NCBI GenBank assembly: GCA_036852015.1
Contig: JAANDG010000718.1
Location: 1-64,000, forward strand
Length of the DNA: 64,000 bases
Source: Pelodera strongyloides
Taxonomy: Eukaryota > Nematoda > Chromadorea > Rhabditida > Rhabditidae
Reading direction: 5' to 3'
The notes under the pieces were generated by a model, which saw only the letters and a program-made list of their open reading frames with translations, had not been told where the DNA came from and did not search any database. The stretch's first letter is position 1. Every line of letters begins with the position of its first letter. Both the position numbers and the translations under genes were made by a program. Positions 36,113-44,022 of the stretch are shown in pieces.

Positions 36113-36903
36113 ACGTGCGGAAAATGGAAAATTTCACAGGAACCTCCCTACCCCCACCCCTTTAATAAAAATAAATAAACCACCATTAATTAACAAAAAT
36201 AACACCAATAAGACAATAATTCATCAATCTTTTATTTGGTCACACTGGCAGAGCAATACAAGAGCAAACAAAGCACAGGAAAAAGAAAAGAAACAATAAA
36301 TTTATAATTAATTAATAGGGTTTTCCTTTGTGGTTTGTTAATTGGTTGTGGCCCGGAAGAAAGCGCATCCCCTGTCGTCCTCTGCACAGCTGAAACGTAA
36401 GAGTTAGTTTACCACACTGTAACGTGAACAATACACTAATTACCCATATAGATTATTATTAATTGACTACTGTACGTCCCATGACACTACACACAACTCG
36501 AATTGAGGCTATATTGTCATATTTTACACTCCAACAACAGTACAAAGGCAGTTCTGGTAAGAAAAATGCACAGAAACAGAAAAATAAGGTACTAACACTA
36601 CGCACATTATGTATCCCTCAATCACTGCAACTTTACAGGAAGTTTGCATTTTCTCAAAGAACTAAAAGGCCACATTAAATCATAATTGTTTACCTTGACA
36701 TGGATCCCTCTCAATTTACTCAAACGGCGTCATCCCATGAACACTTTCGTAGTCGTAATACGTAGAAGGAATATGCGCTAGTGTGGGCTGGGCGAACAGA
36801 TCTAAGATGCGCCATTACATATAAAACATATTTAATTTTACGAAAGATCCGTATTAGAGTGTCGGGCATACTTTTCAAACAGACCAAAACGTGTCCCTGA
36901 GTT
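36113..36903. other. Spacer; possible minus-strand terminal exon
   Basis: On the minus strand a TTTCAG acceptor near 36,391 is followed by an open stretch (LCRGRQGMRFLPGHNQL and a stop) ending near 36,317. It could be a terminal exon of a minus-strand transcript, but no partner exon joins it convincingly. The rest shows nothing recognisable. Confidence 0.2.
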
Positions 36904-37064
36904 ACGAAATACTGGCCGGGTTTTGAAACGCAAACATTATCATTCTTATGATGCTAATGCGATGACATGAATTAGAATAAAAAAAATCGAGTAAATTAGC
37001 AAAAATAAGTAAGGACTCAGTTGTCCACGATGCGTTTTCAAAAAACGGCCGGTAGTTTGCTTAA
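36904..37064. mobile_element. Family B MITE, diverged copy
   Basis: The left end reads TTACGAAATACTGGCCGGG and the right end ACGGCCGGTAGTTTGCTTAA. The internal CACGATGCGTTT matches the copies at 13.2 and 19.2 kb. The left target site has decayed. Confidence 0.55.
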
Positions 37065-37316
37065 ACAAATAAGGTTCTACAGCAAAACTTCAAAAAATTT
37101 TCTTCAGACTACGCTGAAGAAAAATTTAGACTACACGAGACGGGTATGGGAATCCGATCACCAATTGAGCCACAATTACTGAAACAAAATAAAACTGAAT
37201 AAAGTACCTGATGAAGAGCAGGTGACAGTAGCGAGTAGTGTCCTGTGAGACAATCCAGTCATTTCTGAAACAACTAATAAATGTAATAAATTTCCCTTTG
37301 TGTTTCCTCCCCCACT

Positions 37317-37832
37317 TCAGTATCCTGCAAATAAAACACCACCAAGGGCGAGGGCAATGCTGGTTCCGAAAAAAAAATTATTGAATGAAAGTGCCAAGCG
37401 GTTTAGTGCTTATAAGGTAAAACAGAAATGAGAAGGTAGTCAAAACACAAAACGTACGTTCTTCAGCCATCCAACGTGTATATCAGCGTGGCGTATTCAG
37501 AAATTCAGAGGGAACGGGTTTCGTTGTGCGTTCTCTAAAATATCTAATGAAAATCGGTTGTTCTAAATAAACAGGCAGCTGAAATACAATACATATAAAG
37601 CCGAACATATGTAATGTCAAAGAATTCCAAAGTCCCCCCCCCCTGAGTGCAACTGCAACATTTATCCCCCCAATCCCCCCCCCCCCCCCCAGACAGATAT
37701 AACTGAATCATGACTTTGGTTTTTCAAGACATTGGCACGAGAGAAAAACATGAAGAATAGTAAGTAATAACGCACTAACTTGTCAAATACTTCCTCCGTT
37801 TCGATTCCTGCGCTGTCAACCGTCCCATCCAT
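37317..37832 (-). pseudogene. Candidate three-exon micro-gene with one in-frame TGA
   Basis: Reading the minus strand: exon 37791-37832 (ATG, 14 codons, donor GTATTT), exon 37458-37578 (acceptor TATTTCAG, donor GTACGTT), exon 37317-37408 (acceptor ATAAG, ends TAC TGA). Both phases join, giving 84 codons plus stop in one frame. The only interruption is TGA at codon 46 (37,485-37,483). The C-terminal third ends in a clear membrane segment, FFFGTSIALALGGVLFAGY, i.e. a tail-anchor-like topology. If the TGA is real, translation could also start at the in-frame ATG after it and make a 34-residue single-TM micropeptide. No family was recognised. Pseudogene, micropeptide, sequencing error or chance are all open; a selenoprotein is unlikely because no convincing SECIS is visible. 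Confidence 0.35.
37634..37690. repeat. Poly-C tracts
   Basis: Two C runs, about 10 and 16 bases, lie inside the first putative intron of the minus-strand micro-gene. These are likely length-unstable or sequencing-error-prone. Confidence 0.8.
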
Positions 37833-37974
37833 TTTGTACTACTCCTTTCTTCACTGGCACTTCATTGTCGCCTTACTGTTACAAAAAACATTAGCACAAT
37901 AATAAATAAGCAAAATAAACATGGTAAACGAAAAAAAATACACAAAAAAAAGAACTTTGCAAAAAACTCAGAAA

Positions 37975-38135
37975 AAAATGAACCGTGCATTTTGTTCAAA
38001 ACCGTGAAATGCACGGTTAGTGCGAACAAGGCGGCATGCATGACCGGCAATACCGTACTCAAAAAAATCATGCCTGCCGCACGATTGACGGCATACATGC
38101 TTTTTGACTTAAATGACCGCATGCATGCGGAAGTT
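37975..38135. repeat. Palindromic segment with GCATGC and AACCGTGCATTT pairs
   Basis: AACCGTGCATTT and AAATGCACGGTT face each other at about 37,980-38,020, followed by CGGCATGCATGAC and CCGCATGCATGCGG. It resembles the cluster at 36.0 kb; together they may bound one composite insertion. Confidence 0.4.
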
Positions 38136-38399
38136 CAGCCATGAAGGCTTTATACGCGCTGTTGTAGATTGACGTCGAAGTGTTCAATGGGCTGGACATT
38201 ATCGACATCGTTGGCTGACGATAAATAATTGGAACTTGTCCGTGGTAAGGAATATTTGCATACCATGGGGCACGACGATCAGTAAGAAAACAATATTAAT
38301 ATATGTGTAATTTTTGATAGTGTTTTATTGGTAATAAACTAAAAGTTTGATAGCAGTTATATTAAGTGAAGTCTTTCTGAAGTTTTTGATGTTTTATAG

Positions 38400-38862
38400 A
38401 ATCCACCTCTTCTTTCTACCCTACGGCTGCTTGGCGAGATGGTTCGTTGTAGTTCGGTGTATTTGGACTATTTGGAGATTAGATGCTACTCTACACGACT
38501 GGAGTGTAGAGCAAAAGATTGCAATCTGTTCGGACTATGACCTGGAGGATGAAGTTATCAGGTATTTTGTACTTTGCTTACAAACTTTGTGTCATATGAT
38601 TGTATTAACATGGGACTCACCTTTGGTTATAACTATTTTTGAATGGTGCTGTGGAAATTCTCGGGTGACAGACTTTTACTGTAAGTGAGTATGAGTATTG
38701 AGATTGTCGATGAATCTTTATGATGTGCTCGCTTTTAGGTGACAAGGAAGTTCTGAATGGCACGTGTGGTTGTTGTGATGCTTGCCCTGCCCTGCAAGTC
38801 ACTGCCAATGTGAAGTGGAATGACCCGGAAGGACAACTCAACTTTTACGAAATGAGGATACG
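38400..38862 (+). other. Exon-like pair interrupted downstream by the LTR element
   Basis: Island 38400-38561 (acceptor TTTATAG, donor GTATTT) has one open frame with LDATLHDWSVEQKIA and SDYDLEDEVI. Island 38739-38862 (acceptor CTTTTAG, donor GTAAGAAT) has one open frame with GTCGCCDACPALQVTANVKW. Their phases do not join directly. The end of the second island, GAAATGAGGATACG/GTAAGAAT, matches the ends of islands at 44,771, 45,560, 46,642 and 47,199, tying it to the module array at 44-49 kb from which the retrotransposon now separates it. Confidence 0.4.
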
Positions 38863-38958
38863 GTAAGAATATCGTTAGATTATCTGTTTGTTAATGGTTA
38901 CCAGATGAGGATAATTCAGAACATTTCATTTCTCCGCCATCCTTCACTAGACTGTAAC

Positions 38959-39173
38959 TGTTAGGTATAACGTATACCTAGGAATTTAGTATTGTCTAGT
39001 ATTTACTGTCTAGTGAATTAGCAGCTCATTAGCATACGAGCGTGTTCCATAAATAGTAGCGCTCTAGCTAATGAGGGATCGATCTCATATCGAAACCACT
39101 TTCGTCTACACATTCCGTGTCTACAATAAACTTCTATTCTACATTGGTGTCGCTTACATTGGAGGACACAACA
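38959..39173 (+). repeat. 5' LTR
   Basis: 215 bp, TGTTAGGTATAAC at the left and GGACACAACA at the right. AATAAA at 39,126 could be its polyadenylation signal. Identical by eye to the copy at 43,803-44,017. Confidence 0.95.
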
Positions 39174-39192
39174 CTGGCGATCAGTGATTTCG
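39174..39192 (+). other. Primer-binding site candidate
   Basis: CTGGCGATCAGTG follows the 5' LTR directly. TGGCGA at this position is typical of gypsy-type sites that pair with a tRNA 3' end ending CCA. The exact tRNA was not determined. Confidence 0.55.
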
Positions 39193-39452
39193 AATATCAC
39201 CGCGGCTAGGATTTTCGAAAAGGATTTTCGAAATTCGGACTTTTGGCTTTTCGAAAAGGATTTTCGAAAAGGTTGGTTCAAGTTTTAATTTCGAAAGTGT
39301 TACTTCAAACTACTGACGGCGTACAGTAATCTTACTCCCGACCCGACGTGGTGCGAATACTCTTTTGTTACAGGGCGTGCAGTATTCTCACACCCTAGTT
39401 TTTCCTTGCTTGATCTGTTTCTCGGTTTTCTGTTGCTTGTTCCCTCGTGACG

Positions 39453-42410
39453 ATGTCCAGCGAGGACAAGACGGAGAAGATGCTGGGAAAGCTGATGGAG
39501 CAGCTGAAGGAGCTGAAGTCGACCGTAACGCAACAGGCTCAGAAGTTCGCCGATGCTGAGGCGACGCGTGAACAACAACTGAAGGATCTGGAGGAGAGGC
39601 TGATGGGACCACGACTCGAGGGAAATGGTGCTGACACGACGGATAGGACGACTACCGTGCGTGCCCCTGAAGCTGAGCTGTCACAGGAGGCAGCTAACTT
39701 GCTCCAGATGTTGCACAAGACGGTGCCACTTTTTCACTACGACAAGGAATTAGGAACCAACTTTGAGGAATGGTATGAAAATTATGCTTCGCTATTGGAA
39801 GAGCAAGCATCATCAGTTCCAGAGACGAACAAAATACGGTTTCTGTTGTCACGACTTCAACCCACTGAGGAGCAGCTGTTCAAGGGTCGGTGTCTGCCGT
39901 TGAAACCCTTGGAGATGAAGCTGCGCGATGTGATTGATAAGATGAAGACTGTGTTTGGAGTCAAGAAATCCATCTTCAGGGTGAGGAACGAGCTGATGCA
40001 TATGCAGAAAAGTCCAGGTGATGATTTTAAGGAACATATTTCGGTGGTAAACAAGGCATGTGGGAATTATCGCTTTGCGGATCTGCAGGACGAGCAGTTC
40101 CGCGTTCTCATGTACATCAACACTCTGAGGGAAGGGGAAGAAGAGCTGGAGCTTCGTGCGTGGTTGATCAAGACGCTGGACAGATCCCCCAAGATGAGTC
40201 TCGAAGATGTGGCCATTGCTATTGATACGTTATCGGAACGTAAGGCCTGCCTGGTGGTGGACCCACTGACTTATGTGAATAAAGTCAACAACAACAAAGG
40301 AAACATACAGAGAAGTAGAAGACCGGAATACCCGAGGAATTCGGGAGGGACCAGTACCAACGACCGGAGGTGCAGTAACTGCGGACGACAAGGATGCCGT
40401 GGAACGGATTCGTGCCCAGCGAAGGATGCAGCTTGCCGGAAGTGTGGTCGACAGGGTCATTATGCAGCTGTGTGCCGAGGCAACAGTGCAAAGCGCAACG
40501 TCCATGGAGTGACTTCCAAACCAGTCTCGAGAAGGTTTGTCAAGGTCGAAGTCAACGACAAGAAGGTGCGACTCCAGATGGACAGCGGCTCAGACATAAC
40601 GCTATTGTCTGACGCCATGTGGAAATCGCTAGGTCGACCGAGCCTGAAACCCCCAGGCCTCACAGCGACCTCAGCCAGTGGAGAGGAACTGAATATCCGA
40701 GGATCATTCGAGTGCAACATTTCATGCCAGGGAGAGCGCATTACGGGGGTTGCGCACGTCTACAGCGGGAGGCATTGTCTTCTCGGGCTGGACTGGATGG
40801 AACAGTTCACGGTTTTTCGAAATTTGTTCGATACAGTATGTAACCGTGTCTCCAAGGGAATTTCTGCAACTACATCATCAGAAGCAACTGCGAATGGAAC
40901 GAAAGTGGAAGCGCTTAAGAAACAGTTTGCTGATGTATTTTCCACCGGACTTGGTTTGTGCAAGAAAACCAAGGCAAGCCTAGCGCTTCGGGAGGGAGCA
41001 AAACCGGTGTTCCGCTCCAAGCGACCAGTGCCATTGCCGTTCAAGGATAGTGTTGAAATGGAACTGGACAGGCTAGAGCAAATGAGGGTCATTGAGCGGG
41101 TCTCATATTCTCCATGGGCCGCTCCGATATTGTGTGTAAAGAAGCCGAATGGGAAGATTCGAGTCTGTGCCGACTTTAGCACAGGACTCAACGATGCTCT
41201 TCAGGACTACACACACCCGATTCCGACAGCAGAGGAGATCGGGACGACGTTGAATGGTGGAACGGTGTTCAGTAAAATCGATTTTGCGGACGCCTACCTG
41301 CAGATCGAACTGGATGATGACGCCAAGAATTTGCTCGTAATCAACACACATCGTGGATTGTACCGCTACAACCGGCTGTGCTTCGGAGTGAAGACAGCAC
41401 CTGCGATTTTCCAGCAAGTCATGGACGCGATGCTGGCAGGACTGGATGGTTGCTGCGCGTACTTGGATGACGTGATCGTGTCAGGACGGACAAGTCAGGA
41501 ACACGATAGGAATCTGTTACGCTGCCTACAGCGAGTCTCGGAGTTTGGATTTCGTGTCAACTTCGAGAAATGCACCTTTGCTGCACGAGAAATCCGGTAT
41601 TTGGGGATGATTATCTCTGCAGAAGGACGCAAGACCGACCCCGGTAAGATCAAGCCAATCTTAGAAATGCCAGAACCAAAGGACATAGGTCAGTTGAGGT
41701 CATTTCTTGGTAAGATTAACTATTATGGCAGATTCCTGAAAGACCTGCACAAGCTGCGGGCACCCTTTGACGAATTGCTGCGAAAGGACGTCAAATGGAA
41801 CTGGACGAAGGAATGTCAAGAAGCTTTCGATGCTGTGAAGAAGATTATTGCTTCTCCAAGGATGCTGACCCACTACGATCCATCAAAAGAACTGATATTG
41901 GTGACGGACGCGTCGCAATATGGACTGGGTGCAGTTATTCTCCATCGCATGGCAGATGGATCACAGAAGGCAATCGAACACGCTTCATCCAGCAGAAAAT
42001 CCAGCAGAAATCCAGCAGAAAATCCAGCAGAAAAGAACTACGGTCAGATCGAGAAAGAAGGATTAGGGATTTTCTGGGGCCTTAAGAAGTTCTACAAGTA
42101 TCTTTTGGGCAGAAAATTCACTCTTGTGACGGATCACAAGCCGTTGGTCTCGATTTTTGGATCCAGGAATGGAATCCCGGTGACGACAGCAAATCGACTG
42201 CAGAGATGGGCACTCTACATCGGAAGCTTCGATTTCAAGATCGTTTTCAAACCAACCAGTGAGATGGGCTGTGCGGATGTCTTGTCAAGATTGATCCCGA
42301 AGTACACAGGATCTACGGAGGACGTGGTGATAGCGAGTGTGGAAGTGGATGGATACGCCAATCTACATCGTTGGAACCATCGCGGCGCTGCCGGTGACAG
42401 CCATGGATGA
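39453..42410 (+). CDS. Gag-protease-reverse transcriptase-RNase H polyprotein
   Basis: Polyprotein of a Ty3/gypsy element; packages, processes and copies the element RNA. From the ATG at 39,453 it has 985 codons. Order: coiled-coil-like gag N terminus (MSSEDKTEKMLGKL), capsid-like region with FHYDKELGTNFEEWYENYAS, two zinc knuckles at about residues 307-342, aspartic protease DSG at 377-379, reverse transcriptase with catalytic Asp 610 and YLDD at 670-673, RNase H with TDAS at about 818-821. A GTG two codons upstream is in frame, but the ATG is preferred. Within RNase H a short tandem of TCCAGCAGAAAA units (about 41,988-42,036) inserts extra residues before EKNYGQIEKE. The frame ends early, near 42,410, just before the integrase; comparison of the frames suggests two small indels between about 42,330 and 42,407. 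Confidence 0.93.
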   Translation: MSSEDKTEKMLGKLMEQLKELKSTVTQQAQKFADAEATREQQLKDLEERLMGPRLEGNGADTTDRTTTVRAPEAELSQEAANLLQMLHKTVPLFHYDKELGTNFEEWYENYASLLEEQASSVPETNKIRFLLSRLQPTEEQLFKGRCLPLKPLEMKLRDVIDKMKTVFGVKKSIFRVRNELMHMQKSPGDDFKEHISVVNKACGNYRFADLQDEQFRVLMYINTLREGEEELELRAWLIKTLDRSPKMSLEDVAIAIDTLSERKACLVVDPLTYVNKVNNNKGNIQRSRRPEYPRNSGGTSTNDRRCSNCGRQGCRGTDSCPAKDAACRKCGRQGHYAAVCRGNSAKRNVHGVTSKPVSRRFVKVEVNDKKVRLQMDSGSDITLLSDAMWKSLGRPSLKPPGLTATSASGEELNIRGSFECNISCQGERITGVAHVYSGRHCLLGLDWMEQFTVFRNLFDTVCNRVSKGISATTSSEATANGTKVEALKKQFADVFSTGLGLCKKTKASLALREGAKPVFRSKRPVPLPFKDSVEMELDRLEQMRVIERVSYSPWAAPILCVKKPNGKIRVCADFSTGLNDALQDYTHPIPTAEEIGTTLNGGTVFSKIDFADAYLQIELDDDAKNLLVINTHRGLYRYNRLCFGVKTAPAIFQQVMDAMLAGLDGCCAYLDDVIVSGRTSQEHDRNLLRCLQRVSEFGFRVNFEKCTFAAREIRYLGMIISAEGRKTDPGKIKPILEMPEPKDIGQLRSFLGKINYYGRFLKDLHKLRAPFDELLRKDVKWNWTKECQEAFDAVKKIIASPRMLTHYDPSKELILVTDASQYGLGAVILHRMADGSQKAIEHASSSRKSSRNPAENPAEKNYGQIEKEGLGIFWGLKKFYKYLLGRKFTLVTDHKPLVSIFGSRNGIPVTTANRLQRWALYIGSFDFKIVFKPTSEMGCADVLSRLIPKYTGSTEDVVIASVEVDGYANLHRWNHRGAAGDSHG

Positions 42411-43759
42411 TTCAAGAGGCTACCGCAGCGGACAAGACATTGCAAGTCGTATTGGAATCTCACAAGACTGGGAATTGGCCGGTTAGTTCTAAAGACATTA
42501 AGCAATTCGAGAATAGAAAATTGTCGCTCTCGGAGGACAATGGAATCCTGATGTGTGCGGAAAGAATAGTCATCCCCGCGACACTAAGAGGAAGGATTCT
42601 GAAACAGTTGCACAATGGACACCAAGGAATCGTCAGGACGAAGTCGCTCGCTCGGAGGATGGTATACTGGCCAGGAATCGACGAGGACATCGAGAAGATG
42701 GTGAAGTCGTGTGCAAGCTGTATGAAAGCGCAGAAAGCGCCAGTGAAAACAAATTTGGAATCGTGGAACAAGACAGAGAGGCCGTGGCAGAGGGTTCACG
42801 CAGACTTCGCTGGACCGCTGGAAGGTAAATTTTACTTACTGGTAGTAGATTCGTACAGTAAGTGGCCTGAGATTGTTTGTATGGATAGGATTACATCCAA
42901 CGCCACGATTGCCAATTTGAAGAAGATTTTCGCTCAGTTCGGTATGCCAGACACACTGGTAACAGATAATGGAACTCAGTTCACGAGTGGAGAGTTCGCA
43001 TTGTTCTGTGCAAAGAATGGGGTGGAGCACGTTCGCTCACCGCCATTCCACCCGCAATCGAATGGACAAGTGGAGAGGTTCGTCGACAGTTTTAAGCGGG
43101 CGCTGCTGAAGTTAAAAGGGGAGGGAAGCCCTGCTGAGAATCTTCCAACATTTCTGCTCTCCTATAGAATGACCCCGAGCGAATCTGTACCGAATCGGAT
43201 GTCGCCGGCGGAAGCATTTCTTGGAAGAAAACTACGGACATCTTGGGATCTAATGAAGCCAAAGGCCAAAAGGAAGATGCTCAAGGATGTTCGTATGGAG
43301 GCGCAGTTTAACAAGAAGCATGGTTCGCAACCGAAGGTTTTTCTTCCTGGAACCTTGGTATATGTTCGTGACTACCGTAACCCGAGTAAGCCAACCTGGA
43401 TAGAAGCGACTGTTGTGAAGAAACATGGAGCGGTAATCTATGATGTGAAGATCGAAGGACAACAGAAGACACACCGACGTCACGCTAACCAGATGCGGTC
43501 TCGATCAAGTAGGACGCCTGGTGCCCTAGATATCCTATTGGATACGTTTGATCTGGAGCCGATCACTGAACAGAAAATAAGGAACCATGACCCGCAACAC
43601 ATATACGGTACTGATTTGGATGTACCCGACGATACTACACCTACGACCCCGAAGGACGCTATGGATGGAGCCGAGAAGGACAAGCCAAGGAGCCCAACTT
43701 CGCCAGTGCTACGAAGATCTACTAGGACGAGACGTGCCCCGGATCGACTTCAATATTAA
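42407..43759 (+). CDS. Integrase region of the LTR retrotransposon
   Basis: DNA strand-transfer enzyme that inserts the element. 450 codons from an ATG that overlaps the stop of the upstream frame (ATGA), in another frame. Zinc-binding H2C2 with LHNGHQG and SCASC, then a catalytic DDE triad at Asp 133 (HADFAG), Asp 187 (VTDNGTQF) and Glu 223 (GQVERF), spaced 53 and 35 residues as expected. A basic C-terminal region with an SH3-like stretch (LPGTLVYVRDYR) follows. The core looks intact; the separation from the upstream frame looks like a local defect rather than a designed frameshift, because homologous sequence appears in a third frame between them. Confidence 0.92.
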   Translation: MIQEATAADKTLQVVLESHKTGNWPVSSKDIKQFENRKLSLSEDNGILMCAERIVIPATLRGRILKQLHNGHQGIVRTKSLARRMVYWPGIDEDIEKMVKSCASCMKAQKAPVKTNLESWNKTERPWQRVHADFAGPLEGKFYLLVVDSYSKWPEIVCMDRITSNATIANLKKIFAQFGMPDTLVTDNGTQFTSGEFALFCAKNGVEHVRSPPFHPQSNGQVERFVDSFKRALLKLKGEGSPAENLPTFLLSYRMTPSESVPNRMSPAEAFLGRKLRTSWDLMKPKAKRKMLKDVRMEAQFNKKHGSQPKVFLPGTLVYVRDYRNPSKPTWIEATVVKKHGAVIYDVKIEGQQKTHRRHANQMRSRSSRTPGALDILLDTFDLEPITEQKIRNHDPQHIYGTDLDVPDDTTPTTPKDAMDGAEKDKPRSPTSPVLRRSTRTRRAPDRLQY

Positions 43760-43791
43760 GCTCAAGATTAAGCCATATTGAGTTGTTAGCT

Positions 43792-43802
43792 AAAAAGGGA
43801 GG
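43792..43802 (+). other. Polypurine tract
   Basis: AAAAAGGGAGG directly precedes the 3' LTR and is the expected primer for plus-strand DNA synthesis. Confidence 0.85.
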
Positions 43803-44017
43803 TGTTAGGTATAACGTATACCTAGGAATTTAGTATTGTCTAGTATTTACTGTCTAGTGAATTAGCAGCTCATTAGCATACGAGCGTGTTCCATAAATAG
43901 TAGCGCTCTAGCTAATGAGGGATCGATCTCATATCGAAACCACTTTCGTCTACACATTCCGTGTCTACAATAAACTTCTATTCTACATTGGTGTCGCTTA
44001 CATTGGAGGACACAACA
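43803..44017 (+). repeat. 3' LTR
   Basis: 215 bp, identical by eye to the 5' LTR, followed by the GTAAC target duplication. Confidence 0.95.
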
Positions 44018-44022
44018 GTAAC

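Larger units (their letters stand above)
38954..44022 (+). mobile_element. Full-length Ty3/gypsy LTR retrotransposon, very recent insertion
   Basis: The element spans 38,959-44,017 and is flanked by a 5-bp target duplication GTAAC (38,954-38,958 and 44,018-44,022). The two 215-bp LTRs are identical by eye, begin TGTT and end AACA. Gag, protease, reverse transcriptase, RNase H and integrase are in the standard Ty3/gypsy order, resembling the K02A2.6-type elements of nematodes. No envelope-like frame is present. It interrupts the exon-like module array. Confidence 0.95.

Noticed and set aside
35853..36299. 148-codon frame with HACC/HAASKWHAC repeats
   Set aside because: Crosses the GCATGCATGC palindrome cluster; no domain or splice support.
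37317..37832. Selenoprotein interpretation of the in-frame TGA
   Set aside because: No convincing SECIS core was visible downstream and known nematodes encode very few selenoproteins; kept only as something to test.
42320..42410. Programmed ribosomal frameshift between the retrotransposon frames
   Set aside because: No slippery heptamer was evident and the expected linker lies in a third frame, which favours two small indels.
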